Origin: an uncultured Clostridia bacterium
Lineage (GTDB): Bacteria > Bacillota > Clostridia > Oscillospirales > QAKW01
Assembly: GCA_944387895.1 (NCBI GenBank)
Contig: CALXGQ010000031.1
Location: 1 to 32,516 of the forward strand
Length of the DNA stretch: 32,516 nt
Direction of reading: 5' to 3'
Shown here: positions 9,620-17,805 of the stretch, piece after piece
How the letters are laid out: each line of letters begins with the position of its first letter
Position numbering within the stretch: the stretch's first letter is position 1
Program-made: the position numbers and the translations under genes
Notes under the pieces: model-generated
What the model saw: only the letters and a program-made list of their open reading frames with translations
Database searches by the model: none
What the model was told of the DNA's origin: nothing

Positions 9620-10094
9620 CCCTTTCCGCCGCTTCCAGGAATTGACGGTAGGCCTCTTCCGTGCTGGTATGCACCATCTGCGCCGCCGCCTTTTTGGTCA
9701 TGATAAGGATCTCCTTATCGGTGTGGTCCAGAATGGAGCGCCGCTCCTCTTCCGCCGCTTTTTGCGCCTCGGCAATGATTCGCTTTGCTTCCTTTTCCAC
9801 GCTGAGCAGCTGGGCGGCGTCGCGCTCGTTCAGCTCCGCTTCCGCTTTGATGCGACGCTCGGTGATTTCGTCGTCCGCATGATCCAGAAGCTCCTGCGCC
9901 TTCTTTTCCAGCTCCTGGGCGTTTTTCAGCTTCTCGGAGGCTTCGCGGTCCATCTCCTGATAAAGAGCTTCCCGTTTTTCTATGAATTTTTTAACGGGCT
10001 GATATAATAAAAAGTAAAGCCCGCCCACAAGAATGATCAGATTGAAAATATGCAGCAAAATCTGCTGCCAGTCGATATTGAGGGGGATTCCCAT
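9603..10094 (-). CDS. atpF: ATP synthase Fo b subunit
   Basis: 163 aa from the ATG at 10094 (MGIPLNIDWQQILL); the upstream in-frame start at 10121 would run into the atpE 3' end, and AGGTG lies before 10094. One N-terminal membrane helix (HIFNLIILVGGLYFLLYQPVKKFIEKRE) is followed by a long charged helix rich in Ala, Glu, Lys and Arg, the peripheral-stalk coiled coil. No delta domain is fused to it, unlike actinobacterial b-delta proteins. Its stop overlaps the start region of the delta-alpha fusion, the protein to which its C-terminus should bind. Confidence 0.94.
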   Translation of the reverse strand: MGIPLNIDWQQILLHIFNLIILVGGLYFLLYQPVKKFIEKREALYQEMDREASEKLKNAQELEKKAQELLDHADDEITERRIKAEAELNERDAAQLLSVEKEAKRIIAEAQKAAEEERRSILDHTDKEILIMTKKAAAQMVHTSTEEAYRQFLEAAERDEGHA

Positions 10095-10110
10095 GATCGC
10101 TACACCTGCC

Positions 10111-10473
10111 TTAAAGCACAAAGATAATCAGGATGGCAATGATCAGGGCATAGATCACAACCGTTTCCACAAATACAAGACCCAGCATCAGCGCGGTACG
10201 GATTTTTCCCTCCGCTTCAGGCTGGCGGGCGATCCCGTCCGCCGATTTGGCAATGGCGATGCCCATGCCGATGGCGGCGCCGGCGGCGGCAAGACCCACG
10301 GCGACAGCCGATGCAACGGCCTTCATGCCGGAGGAATCCTCCGCGGCGGCGGTCTGGGCGGTTTCCGCAGCGGCAGACTCTGCGGTGGCAGGCTGGGCGC
10401 AGACGCCGATGGAAAGCGCTGTCAGCAGCGCAAGAATGACAATCAGAACAGAAAATTTAGCCAATACCTTCAT
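10111..10473 (-). CDS. atpE: ATP synthase Fo c subunit with secretory-type leader
   Basis: 120 aa. Residues 50-120 (from MKAVASAVAVGLAAAGAAIGMG) equal a normal 71-aa c subunit: helix 1, the IARQPEA loop, and helix 2 with the ion-binding Glu in VFVETVVIYAL. Residues 1-49 are extra: a hydrophobic signal-like segment ending about VCAQPA and an Ala/Glu/Thr-rich stretch. A strong AAAGGAG precedes codon 1; the site before codon 50 is poorly spaced, so the leader is probably translated and perhaps cleaved. Ion ligands are mixed: Glu-Thr and the downstream Tyr resemble Na+ rings, but Met stands where Na+-type subunits have Gln. Confidence 0.92.
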   Translation of the reverse strand: MKVLAKFSVLIVILALLTALSIGVCAQPATAESAAAETAQTAAAEDSSGMKAVASAVAVGLAAAGAAIGMGIAIAKSADGIARQPEAEGKIRTALMLGLVFVETVVIYALIIAILIIFVL

Positions 10474-10491
10474 TTTGATTTTCTCCTTTGT

Positions 10492-11328
10492 TTATGATTC
10501 CAGTTGTTTTTTGCTTTTTTTGGGTTTGGGCCGCGGCGCCTCGGTCACCTCGCCATAGAAGACGGAGGTGAGCATGGTCAGCACATAAGCCTGAATCAGC
10601 GCGTGAAGCAGCGTAAAGAGGACGGCGATCACCACCGGCAGAACAAAGCTCAGCCCCACATAATAGTAGACCAGCTCCGTAACCAGCAGGCCGCTGAGCA
10701 GGGCGCCGAAAAGGCGGAAGCTCATGGAGATGGGCAGGGAAAACTCCTTGAGGGTGCGTCCCAGGCCCCGAAGCCCGTTGGCGGAAATGCCGCCGATGAG
10801 AATGACCAGGTATGAAAAACAGCCCACGGCGATGGCGGCATTGATATCGGAGAGCGGAGCCGGCAGGGCGATGGTGTTTCCGTGGGTGGTGGAAACCTGA
10901 AGCCCGAGAAGCTCAAAAAGCGTTCCGAAAAAAATGTAGACGCCCACGCCGAAGATATAGGCGTTGAGGAATCGGTAGCGGTGGGGACTGTTTCCCTTGC
11001 CCAGATCGGTAAAAAATCCGACCAGCTGCTCCAGCAGGAGCTGCGCCCTGCCGGGCACCCGCTTGAACCGCGGAATGAAAAAGATCCGGATGAGAAGCGC
11101 GGCGGCCAGCAGAATCCCCACGACGACCAGGGAGGAAATCACGGCGGGATTGACCTCCAGCAGCCCAAAAAGACGCACCTTGTTGGTTTCATGCAAAACG
11201 GCGTCGCGCATGGTTTCCTGGATGGTTTCCGCCCGTTGGCCTGTCCCGCAGAGGATGGCGCCGGCCAGCGTTGCAACGATCAGAGCCAGCCAAACAACGA
11301 GTGAAACAATCTTTCTTTTTTTGCTCAT
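10492..11328 (-). CDS. atpB: ATP synthase Fo a subunit
   Basis: 278 aa from ATG 11328 (MSKKRK), which has GAGAAGGGAA upstream; the longer reading from 11367 lacks a ribosome site. There are five to six membrane segments, with the essential stator arginine in SMSFRLFGALLSG and the conserved C-terminal HALIQAYVLTMLTSVFYG. It forms the ion half-channels with the c ring. It is the first gene of the operon; no atpI precedes it. The basic tail (PRPKPKKSKKQ) is probably cytoplasmic. Confidence 0.95.
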   Translation of the reverse strand: MSKKRKIVSLVVWLALIVATLAGAILCGTGQRAETIQETMRDAVLHETNKVRLFGLLEVNPAVISSLVVVGILLAAALLIRIFFIPRFKRVPGRAQLLLEQLVGFFTDLGKGNSPHRYRFLNAYIFGVGVYIFFGTLFELLGLQVSTTHGNTIALPAPLSDINAAIAVGCFSYLVILIGGISANGLRGLGRTLKEFSLPISMSFRLFGALLSGLLVTELVYYYVGLSFVLPVVIAVLFTLLHALIQAYVLTMLTSVFYGEVTEAPRPKPKKSKKQLES

Positions 11329-11400
11329 ATTTTCCCTTCTCTCGTTATAAAAAGAGGACAAAAACATTCCGCAGAACGCCTTTGTCCTTTGCGGATTACT

Positions 11401-11428
11401 ATTATAGCACGATTTCTTTTTTTGTCAA
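11401..11428 (-). promoter_or_regulatory. Consensus sigma-A promoter of atp operon
   Basis: On the minus strand TTGACA (11428-11423), 16-bp spacer, TATAAT (11406-11401). Both hexamers match consensus exactly, and it lies 73 bp upstream of the atpB start. It predicts strong constitutive expression of the ATP synthase. Confidence 0.85.
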
Positions 11429-11494
11429 GCGATTCCGGTGGAAAATGTCGGGCGCCGGGAGGGATTTTTGCGGAGAGGAAAAAAATCAAAAATT

Positions 11495-11508
11495 TTCCAG
11501 ATCTGGAA
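11495..11508. promoter_or_regulatory. 14-bp perfect palindrome upstream of fab operon
   Basis: TTCCAGATCTGGAA is an exact palindrome in the atp-fab divergent gap, 46 bp before the TATAAT at 11554. It does not resemble the FapR operator and only loosely recalls other known fab operators. It is a candidate site for an unlinked regulator of fatty acid synthesis. No regulator gene (fapR, fabT) is in the operon. Confidence 0.35.
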
Positions 11509-11553
11509 CGCTGGAGGAACTCTGCGGGCGACCTGGCGGAACAGGGGCGGGTG

Positions 11554-11559
11554 TATAAT
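11554..11559 (+). promoter_or_regulatory. Candidate -10 element of fab operon
   Basis: TATAAT lies 59 bp before the acpP start. No good -35 is seen at the proper distance (ACCTGG at 17-bp spacing), so the promoter may need an activator, or may be weaker than the atp promoter. Confidence 0.4.
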
Positions 11560-11617
11560 GGCTTGCGAACAGGCGGCAAAACGCCGCTTGAAAATAAAAA
11601 TATGGAGGCATATTGAT

Positions 11618-11839
11618 ATGTACTTTGACGCGATTGCTAAGATTGTTGCCGAGCGCACCGGGTGCGACGTTTCCGCCGTAAAGCCGGAGAGCAAATTTTC
11701 CGAGCTGGGGATTGATTCTCTGGATACGGTAGAGCTGCTGATGAGCCTGGAAGACGAGATCGGCATTGAAATCGAGCTGGATCAGAAGGTTGAAACCGTT
11801 GATGATCTGGATAAATTCATCCAGAGCAAGCAGGGCTGA
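11618..11839 (+). CDS. acpP: Acyl carrier protein
   Basis: 73 aa, acidic, four-helix ACP. The phosphopantetheine serine is Ser34 in the motif GIDSLD. It carries the growing acyl chain in type II fatty acid synthesis. The ATG at 11618 follows TATGGAGGCAT; the open frame from 11438 is only upstream read-through. It is the first gene of the fab/acc operon, five bases before fabK. Confidence 0.97.
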   Translation: MYFDAIAKIVAERTGCDVSAVKPESKFSELGIDSLDTVELLMSLEDEIGIEIELDQKVETVDDLDKFIQSKQG

Positions 11840-11843
11840 AGCG

Positions 11844-12788
11844 ATGATAAAGTCAGAGATTTGTGAGATGCTGGGTATTCGCTACCCGGTGTTTCAGGGT
11901 GGTATGGCTTGGATCGCAGACGGTAAACTGGCCGCCGCTGTTTCAAATGGCGGCGGCCTTGGTATTATAGCCGCCGGGAATGCGCCGGGGGACTATGTCC
12001 GGGAGCAGATCCGCATCGCCCGTGCGTCAACGGCGGCGCCGATCGGCGTCAATATCATGCTGATGAGCCCCTTTTCCTCCGAGGTCGCCCAGGTGGTGGC
12101 GGAGGAGCGGGTGGAGGTGGTGACGACCGGCGCGGGAAACCCCTCCAAATATATGCAGAGCTGGCAGGAGGCGGGCATCCGGGTCATTCCGGTAGTGGCC
12201 TCGGTGGCCATGGCGAAGCTGATGACGCGGCTGGGCGCTTCGGCGCTGATCGCAGAGGGCGGCGAAAGCGGCGGCCATGTGGGCGAGCTTACCACAATGG
12301 TGCTGGTTCCCCAGATTTGCGATGCGACCACCCTGCCGGTGATAGCCGCCGGCGGCATTGCCGACGGCCGCGGCGTTGCGGCCGCTTTGATGCTGGGCGC
12401 CTGCGGCGTTCAGATGGGAACGCGTTTTCTGAGCGCGGAGGAATGCTCCGTTCATCCCAAATATAAGGAAAAAATCCTCAAGGCCACGGATCTTTGCACC
12501 ATGGTGACCGGCAAACGGCTGGGACATCCCGTGCGCAGCCTGCGCACGCAGTTTGCGCGGGAATACGCCAAGGCGGAATACGGCGGCATGCCTGATGAAG
12601 AGCTGGAGGCTTTGGGCTCCGGCGCGCTGCGGCTCGCCGTGCAGGAAGGGGACGAGCGGCAGGGCTGCTTCCTTTCCGGGCAGGTTGCGGCCATGGTGAA
12701 AAAGGAGCAGCCTGCCGCTGCAATCATAAAAGAAGTGATGGAAGAGGCGGAGCCTCTTCTGCTGGGAGCGTCAAAATGGGTAAAATAG
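11844..12788 (+). CDS. fabK: Enoyl-ACP reductase II (FMN-dependent)
   Basis: 314 aa TIM-barrel flavoprotein of the nitronate monooxygenase/FabK family. Motifs: FQGGMAWIADGKLAAAVSNGGGLG at the N-terminus, AEGGESGGHVG with His145 (the conserved FabK His), and AAGGIADGRGVAAALMLGACGVQMGTRF for phosphate/FMN binding. It performs the last reduction of each elongation round and replaces FabI. The start ATG at 11844 is four bases after the acpP stop; an in-frame reading from 11766 overlaps acpP and is not the start. It overlaps fabD by 13 bases. Confidence 0.94.
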   Translation: MIKSEICEMLGIRYPVFQGGMAWIADGKLAAAVSNGGGLGIIAAGNAPGDYVREQIRIARASTAAPIGVNIMLMSPFSSEVAQVVAEERVEVVTTGAGNPSKYMQSWQEAGIRVIPVVASVAMAKLMTRLGASALIAEGGESGGHVGELTTMVLVPQICDATTLPVIAAGGIADGRGVAAALMLGACGVQMGTRFLSAEECSVHPKYKEKILKATDLCTMVTGKRLGHPVRSLRTQFAREYAKAEYGGMPDEELEALGSGALRLAVQEGDERQGCFLSGQVAAMVKKEQPAAAIIKEVMEEAEPLLLGASKWVK

Positions 12789-13669
12789 CTTTTGTTTTTT
12801 CCGGCCAGGGCGATCAGTACCCCGGAATGGGGAAGGCTCTTGCCGGGCAGTACCCCGCCGCGGCGGCGGTTTTTGAGATGTGCGATGGGATCCGGCCCGG
12901 CACCTCCGCCCAGTGCTTTGAAGGCACGGAGGAGCAGCTGAAGGAAACGAAAAATACGCAGCCCTGCCTTTTCGCCCTGGAGCTGGCGGCGGCGTCGGTG
13001 CTGGCGGAAAAGGGCGTCCGGCCGGAGGCTGTCGCCGGATTTTCCCTCGGCGAGATCGCCGCTGCCGCGGTGGCGGGGATCTTCGACCGGGAAAGCGGCT
13101 TCCGCCTTGTTTGCAGGCGGGGGGAGCTGATGCAGCGGGAAGCGGAAAAATACGATACCTTTATGGCGGCGGTCGTGAAGCTGGCGCCGGAGCAGGTGCA
13201 GGAGCTCTGCGCCGGCTTTGAGGGAATCTATCCGGTGAACTTCAACTGTCCCGGGCAGACCACCGTTTCCGGTCTGGCGGCGCAGAGAGCGGATTTCTTT
13301 GCGGCGGTCAAAGAGGCGGGCGGAAAGGCGATCCCGCTGAAGGTCAGGGGCGCGTTCCATTCCCCGCTCATGGAGCCGGCTGCCGCCGATTTCGGGGAGG
13401 AGCTGCGCAAAACGGCGCTTCGCCCGGGCGCAATTCCCCTTTATTCCAACGTGACCGGGGAGCCGTACAACGGTGACGCCGCGGCGCTGCTCTCCCGCCA
13501 GATCTGCAGCCCCGTCCGGTGGGAAAAAATCATTCGGAACATGATCGCGGCCGGGATCGATACGTTTGTAGAGATCGGGCCGGGCAGAACGCTGGTCAAT
13601 ATGATCGGGAAAATCGATCCCGGCGTGACGGCGATCCCTGTTTCGGAATATCTGGAGGGTCTGGAATGA
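12776..13669 (+). CDS. fabD: Malonyl-CoA:ACP transacylase
   Basis: 297 aa. FSGQGDQYPGMG at the N-terminus and the nucleophile elbow GFSLGE (Ser90), with the catalytic His in GAFHSPLM. It moves malonyl from CoA to ACP. The elbow has Phe where most FabD have His (GHSLGE). It overlaps fabK upstream and fabG downstream (ATGA), indicating tight translational coupling. Confidence 0.95.
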   Translation: MGKIAFVFSGQGDQYPGMGKALAGQYPAAAAVFEMCDGIRPGTSAQCFEGTEEQLKETKNTQPCLFALELAAASVLAEKGVRPEAVAGFSLGEIAAAAVAGIFDRESGFRLVCRRGELMQREAEKYDTFMAAVVKLAPEQVQELCAGFEGIYPVNFNCPGQTTVSGLAAQRADFFAAVKEAGGKAIPLKVRGAFHSPLMEPAAADFGEELRKTALRPGAIPLYSNVTGEPYNGDAAALLSRQICSPVRWEKIIRNMIAAGIDTFVEIGPGRTLVNMIGKIDPGVTAIPVSEYLEGLE

Positions 13670-14397
13670 AGCTGAAAGGAAAAGTGGCTGTTGTAACCGG
13701 CGGTTCCCGGGGAATCGGCAGAGCGACGGCCGAAAAGCTGGCCTCTCTCGGCGCGGACGTCGCGATTTTGTATGCGGGAAACGGCGCGGCGGCAGAGGAA
13801 GCCTGCTCCGTTCTCCGGGCGCAGTATGGCGTAAAGGCCGAGGCCTATTGCTGCGATGTTGCAAGCGCCGCCGCCGTCCGGGAAACGGTGGCAAAAATCA
13901 GGGACGCCTTTGGGACGGTCCATATTCTGGTGAATAACGCGGGCATCACCCGCGACGGTCTGGCCGCCGTGATGAAGGAAGAGGATTTTGACCGAGTCAT
14001 TGCCGTCAACCTCAAGGGCGCGTTCAATATGATCCGCCATACGGCGGGATTCTTCATCCGCAACCGGGAGGGGTGCATCATCAACGTCACCTCGGTGGCG
14101 GGGCTGATGGGGAACGCCGGCCAGTGCAATTACGCGGCGTCCAAGGCGGGGCTGATCGGGCTGACCAAAAGCATCGCCAAGGAGCTTGCGCCCCGGGGGA
14201 TCCGCTGCAACGCGGTCGCGCCGGGCTTTATCGCCACGGATATGACTGGAGATCAGGCGGAGAACCCGCTGCTTCAAATGATCCCGCTGGGGAAAATGGG
14301 CGATCCGGCCGACGTGGCGGACGCTGTGGCCTACCTTGCGACGGCAGGGTATGTTACCGGCGAAGTGCTGCGGGTCGACGGCGGGATCGCAATGTAA
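13666..14397 (+). CDS. fabG: 3-oxoacyl-ACP reductase
   Basis: 243 aa short-chain dehydrogenase. NADPH-binding TGGSRGIGRA (residues 11-20), NNAG (90-93), and the catalytic Ser143, Tyr156 and Lys160 (YAASK). It reduces 3-oxoacyl-ACP after condensation. ATG 13666 overlaps the fabD stop; the longer open frame from 13519 lies inside fabD. Confidence 0.96.
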   Translation: MKLKGKVAVVTGGSRGIGRATAEKLASLGADVAILYAGNGAAAEEACSVLRAQYGVKAEAYCCDVASAAAVRETVAKIRDAFGTVHILVNNAGITRDGLAAVMKEEDFDRVIAVNLKGAFNMIRHTAGFFIRNREGCIINVTSVAGLMGNAGQCNYAASKAGLIGLTKSIAKELAPRGIRCNAVAPGFIATDMTGDQAENPLLQMIPLGKMGDPADVADAVAYLATAGYVTGEVLRVDGGIAM

Positions 14398-14409
14398 GGA
14401 GAATGAATC

Positions 14410-15645
14410 ATGGAGAAGAGAAGAGTTGTTGTTACCGGGATCGGAGCGGTTACTCCGGTGGGAAATACGGCGCAGGAAACATGGGAAAGCCTGCGCGCCG
14501 GCAAAAGCGGCATCGCCCCCATCACCTTCTTTGATACGGAGAAATTCAAAGCCAAGCTGGCGGCGGAGGTAAAGGGCTTTGAGCCGAAGGACTATCTGGA
14601 GGTCAACGATCTCCTGCGCACCGACCGTTATGCCCAGTTCGCCGTTGCCGCGGCGCAGCAGGCGGTAGAGGAAAGCGGCGTGGAGGGAACGGTGGCGCCG
14701 GAGCGGTTCGCGGTTCTGTTTGGAACCGGGATCGGCGGGATCGGAACCTTTGAGAAGGAGCATGAAAAGCTTCTGGAAAAAGGCCCCCGCCGGGTATCGC
14801 CCCTTTTTGTGCCGATGATGATCTCCAATATGGCGGCCGGGATGATCGCCCTGCGGCACGACTGCCGCGGCGCGGCAATGCCCGCCGTAACCGCCTGCGC
14901 CTCCGGCTCCAATGCCATCGGCGAGGCGATGCGGATGATCCGCCACGGATATGCCGATGCGGTGATCACCGGCGGCACGGAAGCGGCGGTTTGTCCTTCC
15001 GCCATTGCGGGGTTTGTCAATATGCAGGCGCTCTCGACTGCTGAAAATCCCGAGGAAGCGTCCCTGCCCTTTGACCGGCGGCGCGGCGGTTTCGTGATCG
15101 GGGAGGGGGCTGCGGCGCTGGTTCTGGAGGAATATGAGCACGCAAAAGCCCGCGGCGCAAAGATCTACGGCGAAGTCTGCGGCTATGGCTCTACCTGCGA
15201 CGCCTATCATATCACCGCCCCGCATCCCGAGGCCAGAGGCGGCGCCCAGGCGATGAAAGACGCCATGGACGAAGCGGGTTATACGGATCAGGACGTAGTT
15301 TATGTAAACGCCCACGGCACCGGCACGCCGATGAACGACGTGATCGAAACCGTGGCGATCAAAAAGGCGCTGGGCGCGGAGGCCGCCGCGAAGGCCTATG
15401 TCAGCTCCACGAAGTCGATGACCGGCCATATGCTGGGCGCGGCCGGCGCGGTGGAGGCTCTTGCCTGCCTGTTTGCCCTGCAGGAGGGGATCATCCCCCC
15501 CACCATCAATCTGAAGGAGCAGGATGAGGCCTGCGATCTGAACTGCGTGCCGCAAACGGCGGTGCAGGCGGAGATCACCCTGGCTCTTTCCAATTCCCTG
15601 GGCTTTGGCGGGCATAACGCCTGCCTGGCTTTCAGAAAGGTGTAA
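14410..15645 (+). CDS. fabF: 3-oxoacyl-ACP synthase II
   Basis: 411 aa thiolase-fold elongating condensing enzyme. The Cys163-His302-His340 triad is visible in TACASGSNAI, NAHGTGTP and GHMLGAAGAVEA. It condenses malonyl-ACP with acyl-ACP. A GGAG lies before the ATG. No fabH (initiating synthase III) is found in this operon or elsewhere in the window, so initiation must be encoded elsewhere or done differently. Confidence 0.96.
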   Translation: MEKRRVVVTGIGAVTPVGNTAQETWESLRAGKSGIAPITFFDTEKFKAKLAAEVKGFEPKDYLEVNDLLRTDRYAQFAVAAAQQAVEESGVEGTVAPERFAVLFGTGIGGIGTFEKEHEKLLEKGPRRVSPLFVPMMISNMAAGMIALRHDCRGAAMPAVTACASGSNAIGEAMRMIRHGYADAVITGGTEAAVCPSAIAGFVNMQALSTAENPEEASLPFDRRRGGFVIGEGAAALVLEEYEHAKARGAKIYGEVCGYGSTCDAYHITAPHPEARGGAQAMKDAMDEAGYTDQDVVYVNAHGTGTPMNDVIETVAIKKALGAEAAAKAYVSSTKSMTGHMLGAAGAVEALACLFALQEGIIPPTINLKEQDEACDLNCVPQTAVQAEITLALSNSLGFGGHNACLAFRKV

Positions 15646-15649
15646 CGAT

Positions 15650-16069
15650 ATGAACGAAACAGATATTCGCAAATATGCTTCCCTGATGCAGGAGCTGGGT
15701 CTGACCGGGCTTGAAATCACCGAAAACAACAAAGCGGTGCGGCTGGAACGTACCGGCCCGGCGGCAAAGCAGGTGGTGGCGGTAGAGGCCGGTCCGGCGC
15801 CTGCGGCCGGCGAAAAGCAGGAGAGCGGAGATTATATCAGCGTAACGTCGCCGCTGGTGGGCGTATTCTATGCCGCTCCTGCGGAGGATGCGGCGCCCTA
15901 TGTATCCATCGGCGACCGCGTCAAGAAGGGGCAGACCCTTTGCATTGTCGAGGCCATGAAGCTGATGAACGAGATCACGGCGGAAGAGGACGGCGTGATC
16001 GCCGAAATCTGCGCGACCAACAATCAGGTGGTCGAATTTGGAACGGAGCTTTTCCGGATCAAGAGGTGA
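15650..16069 (+). CDS. accB: Acetyl-CoA carboxylase biotin carboxyl carrier protein
   Basis: 139 aa. An N-terminal helical region, an Ala/Pro/Gly-rich linker (about 43-60) and a C-terminal biotinyl domain with the biotinylated Lys104 in EAMKLMNEI. It carries CO2 between AccC and AccDA. The ATG at 15650 follows AAAGGTGTAAC, four bases after the fabF stop. Confidence 0.96.
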   Translation: MNETDIRKYASLMQELGLTGLEITENNKAVRLERTGPAAKQVVAVEAGPAPAAGEKQESGDYISVTSPLVGVFYAAPAEDAAPYVSIGDRVKKGQTLCIVEAMKLMNEITAEEDGVIAEICATNNQVVEFGTELFRIKR

Positions 16070-16073
16070 GCGG

Positions 16074-16490
16074 ATGAACAGAGAAGAAATCATGAAGATC
16101 CTTCCTCATCGGGACGCCATGCTGCTGCTGGACGACGCAGAAAACCGCGACGGAACGGCGATCGGCCATTATACCGTGTGCGGCGATGAGTTTTTTCTGA
16201 AGGGGCATTTTCCCGGCAACCCGATCGTGCCGGGGGTGATTTTGTGTGAAATCCTGGCGCAGTCCGCCTGCGTGCTGATGCGGGATCTGATGGGAGAAGG
16301 GAGCCTTCCGGTTTATACGGGGCTCAATAACGTCAAATTCCGCGCCCCTGTAAAGCCCGGCGACCGGGTGGAAACCCGGTGCAGCATCAAGCGGGCAAAG
16401 CACCCCTTCTATTTTGCCGAAGGTACCGTTTGGGTGGGGGAGAAGCTGTGCGTATCGGCTGAATTTTCTTTTGCGATAACGGGAGAATAG
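16074..16490 (+). CDS. fabZ: 3-hydroxyacyl-ACP dehydratase
   Basis: 138 aa hot-dog fold protein. PHRDAMLLLDD at the N-terminus; catalytic His45 in KGHFPGNPIVPGV and Glu59 in CEILAQSA. It dehydrates 3-hydroxyacyl-ACP to the trans-2-enoyl form. It sits between accB and accC, an order common in Firmicutes. ATG 16074 has AGAGGTGAGCGG upstream and is four bases after the accB stop. Confidence 0.95.
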   Translation: MNREEIMKILPHRDAMLLLDDAENRDGTAIGHYTVCGDEFFLKGHFPGNPIVPGVILCEILAQSACVLMRDLMGEGSLPVYTGLNNVKFRAPVKPGDRVETRCSIKRAKHPFYFAEGTVWVGEKLCVSAEFSFAITGE

Positions 16491-16493
16491 GGT

Positions 16494-17801
16494 ATGTTTT
16501 CAAAAATACTGATTGCCAACCGCGGCGAGATCGCCGTCCGGATCATACGGGCGTGCAAGGAAATGGGCGTTTCCACCGTTGCGGTATATTCCGAGGCGGA
16601 TCGAAACGCGCTGCACGCGGCCCTTGCCGATCAGAGCTTCTGCATCGGCGGGCCGGAAGCTTCGGAAAGCTATCTGAATGAAAACCAGATCATCAGCGCC
16701 GCGCTGCTTGCCGGCGCTCAGGCGATCCATCCGGGCTATGGCTTTCTTTCGGAAAACGCCCATTTTGCCCGTCTTTGCAGAAAAAACGGGCTGGTCTTTA
16801 TCGGCCCGGATCCGGAGAGCATGGAGCGGCTTAGCGATAAGGCGGTGCTCAAGGAGCTGATCCGGGGCACCGGTCTTTCGGTGATCCCCGGTACCAAGGC
16901 GGTGGCGTCGGCCGAGGAGGCTGGAAAGGCGGCGGAGCGGATCGGCTATCCGGTCATGCTGAAGGCCTGCGCCGGAGGCGGAGGCCGCGGCATTCGCCTG
17001 GTACGCACCGCCGATGAGCTGGAGGAGGCGTACCATCAGGCGACGAGCGAGGCGCAGAGCGCCTTTGGCGACGGCAGCGTCTATCTTGAAAAATACATCT
17101 TCCCGGCGCGCCATATCGAGCTTCAGATCCTTGCGGACGAACACGGAAACGCCGTTTGTCTGGGGGAGCGGGACTGCTCCATGCAGCAGCGCAATCAGAA
17201 GCTGATCGAGGAAACGCCTTCCCCTGCGGTGGGGGAGGAGCAGCGGGAGAAGATCATGGCCCTTGCTGTGGAGGCGGTCAAAAAAATCGGCTATGTGGGG
17301 GCGGGCACGCTGGAATTTCTGCTGGATCAGGAGGGCTTTTTCTGGTTCATGGAAATGAACGTGCGCCTTCAGGTGGAGCATTGCGTAACGGAGATGCTCA
17401 CCGGCTACGACCTGGTGAAATGGCAGATCCGCATCGCGGCGGGGATCCCGCTGGATTTCACCCAGAAGGATATCCGCCTTCAGGGCGCCGCCATCGAATG
17501 CCGGATCAATGCCGGGCGCTGCGGAACCCTGCGGATGCTGCACGTTCCCGGGGGACCTTCGGTGCGGTTCGATACCTGCCTGATCGAGGGAACGACCGTG
17601 TCGCCGTATTATGATTCCCTGCTGGGCAAGCTGGTGGTTTATGCCAAAACCCGGGAGGAGATGCTGCGGAAGGTGCGCGCTGCGCTTTGCGAGCTGGTGA
17701 TCGATGGGATCCCCACCAATATCGAGGATCAGCTCCGGATCGTGGAGGATGAGCGGTTCACCTCCGGAAATTATGATTTGACTTTTATGGGAAGCAGGTG
17801 A
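16494..17801 (+). CDS. accC: Acetyl-CoA carboxylase biotin carboxylase
   Basis: 435 aa ATP-grasp enzyme that carboxylates biotin on AccB. FSKILIANRGEIAVRIIRAC at the N-terminus, glycine-rich ATP loop KACAGGGGRGIR, and the active-site strand MEMNVRLQVEHCVTE. Compared with E. coli AccC, the catalytic Glu, Arg, Gln, Val and Glu are kept, but the usual Thr and Pro (MNTR.QVEHP) are Val and Cys. The loop after ECRINA is about 7 residues shorter (the EDPNTFLPSPG segment is missing). Probably active, but divergent. Confidence 0.95.
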   Translation: MFSKILIANRGEIAVRIIRACKEMGVSTVAVYSEADRNALHAALADQSFCIGGPEASESYLNENQIISAALLAGAQAIHPGYGFLSENAHFARLCRKNGLVFIGPDPESMERLSDKAVLKELIRGTGLSVIPGTKAVASAEEAGKAAERIGYPVMLKACAGGGGRGIRLVRTADELEEAYHQATSEAQSAFGDGSVYLEKYIFPARHIELQILADEHGNAVCLGERDCSMQQRNQKLIEETPSPAVGEEQREKIMALAVEAVKKIGYVGAGTLEFLLDQEGFFWFMEMNVRLQVEHCVTEMLTGYDLVKWQIRIAAGIPLDFTQKDIRLQGAAIECRINAGRCGTLRMLHVPGGPSVRFDTCLIEGTTVSPYYDSLLGKLVVYAKTREEMLRKVRAALCELVIDGIPTNIEDQLRIVEDERFTSGNYDLTFMGSR

Positions 17802-17805
17802 TCGG

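Noticed and set aside
8480..9703. 407-codon plus-strand frame opposite atpA
   Set aside because: Antisense to a certain ATP synthase gene, with no domain support.
9603..10121. b-delta fusion in atpF as in mycobacteria
   Set aside because: atpF has the normal length of about 163 aa with no delta domain; the delta-like domain is on alpha instead.
11430..11617. FapR or FabT operator upstream of the fab operon
   Set aside because: No match to the FapR pattern, and neither regulator is encoded in the window; only the unrelated palindrome remains.
13441..15732. 763-codon minus-strand frame opposite fabG/fabF
   Set aside because: Same artefact: low stop density opposite GC-rich genes, no family motif, no ribosome site.
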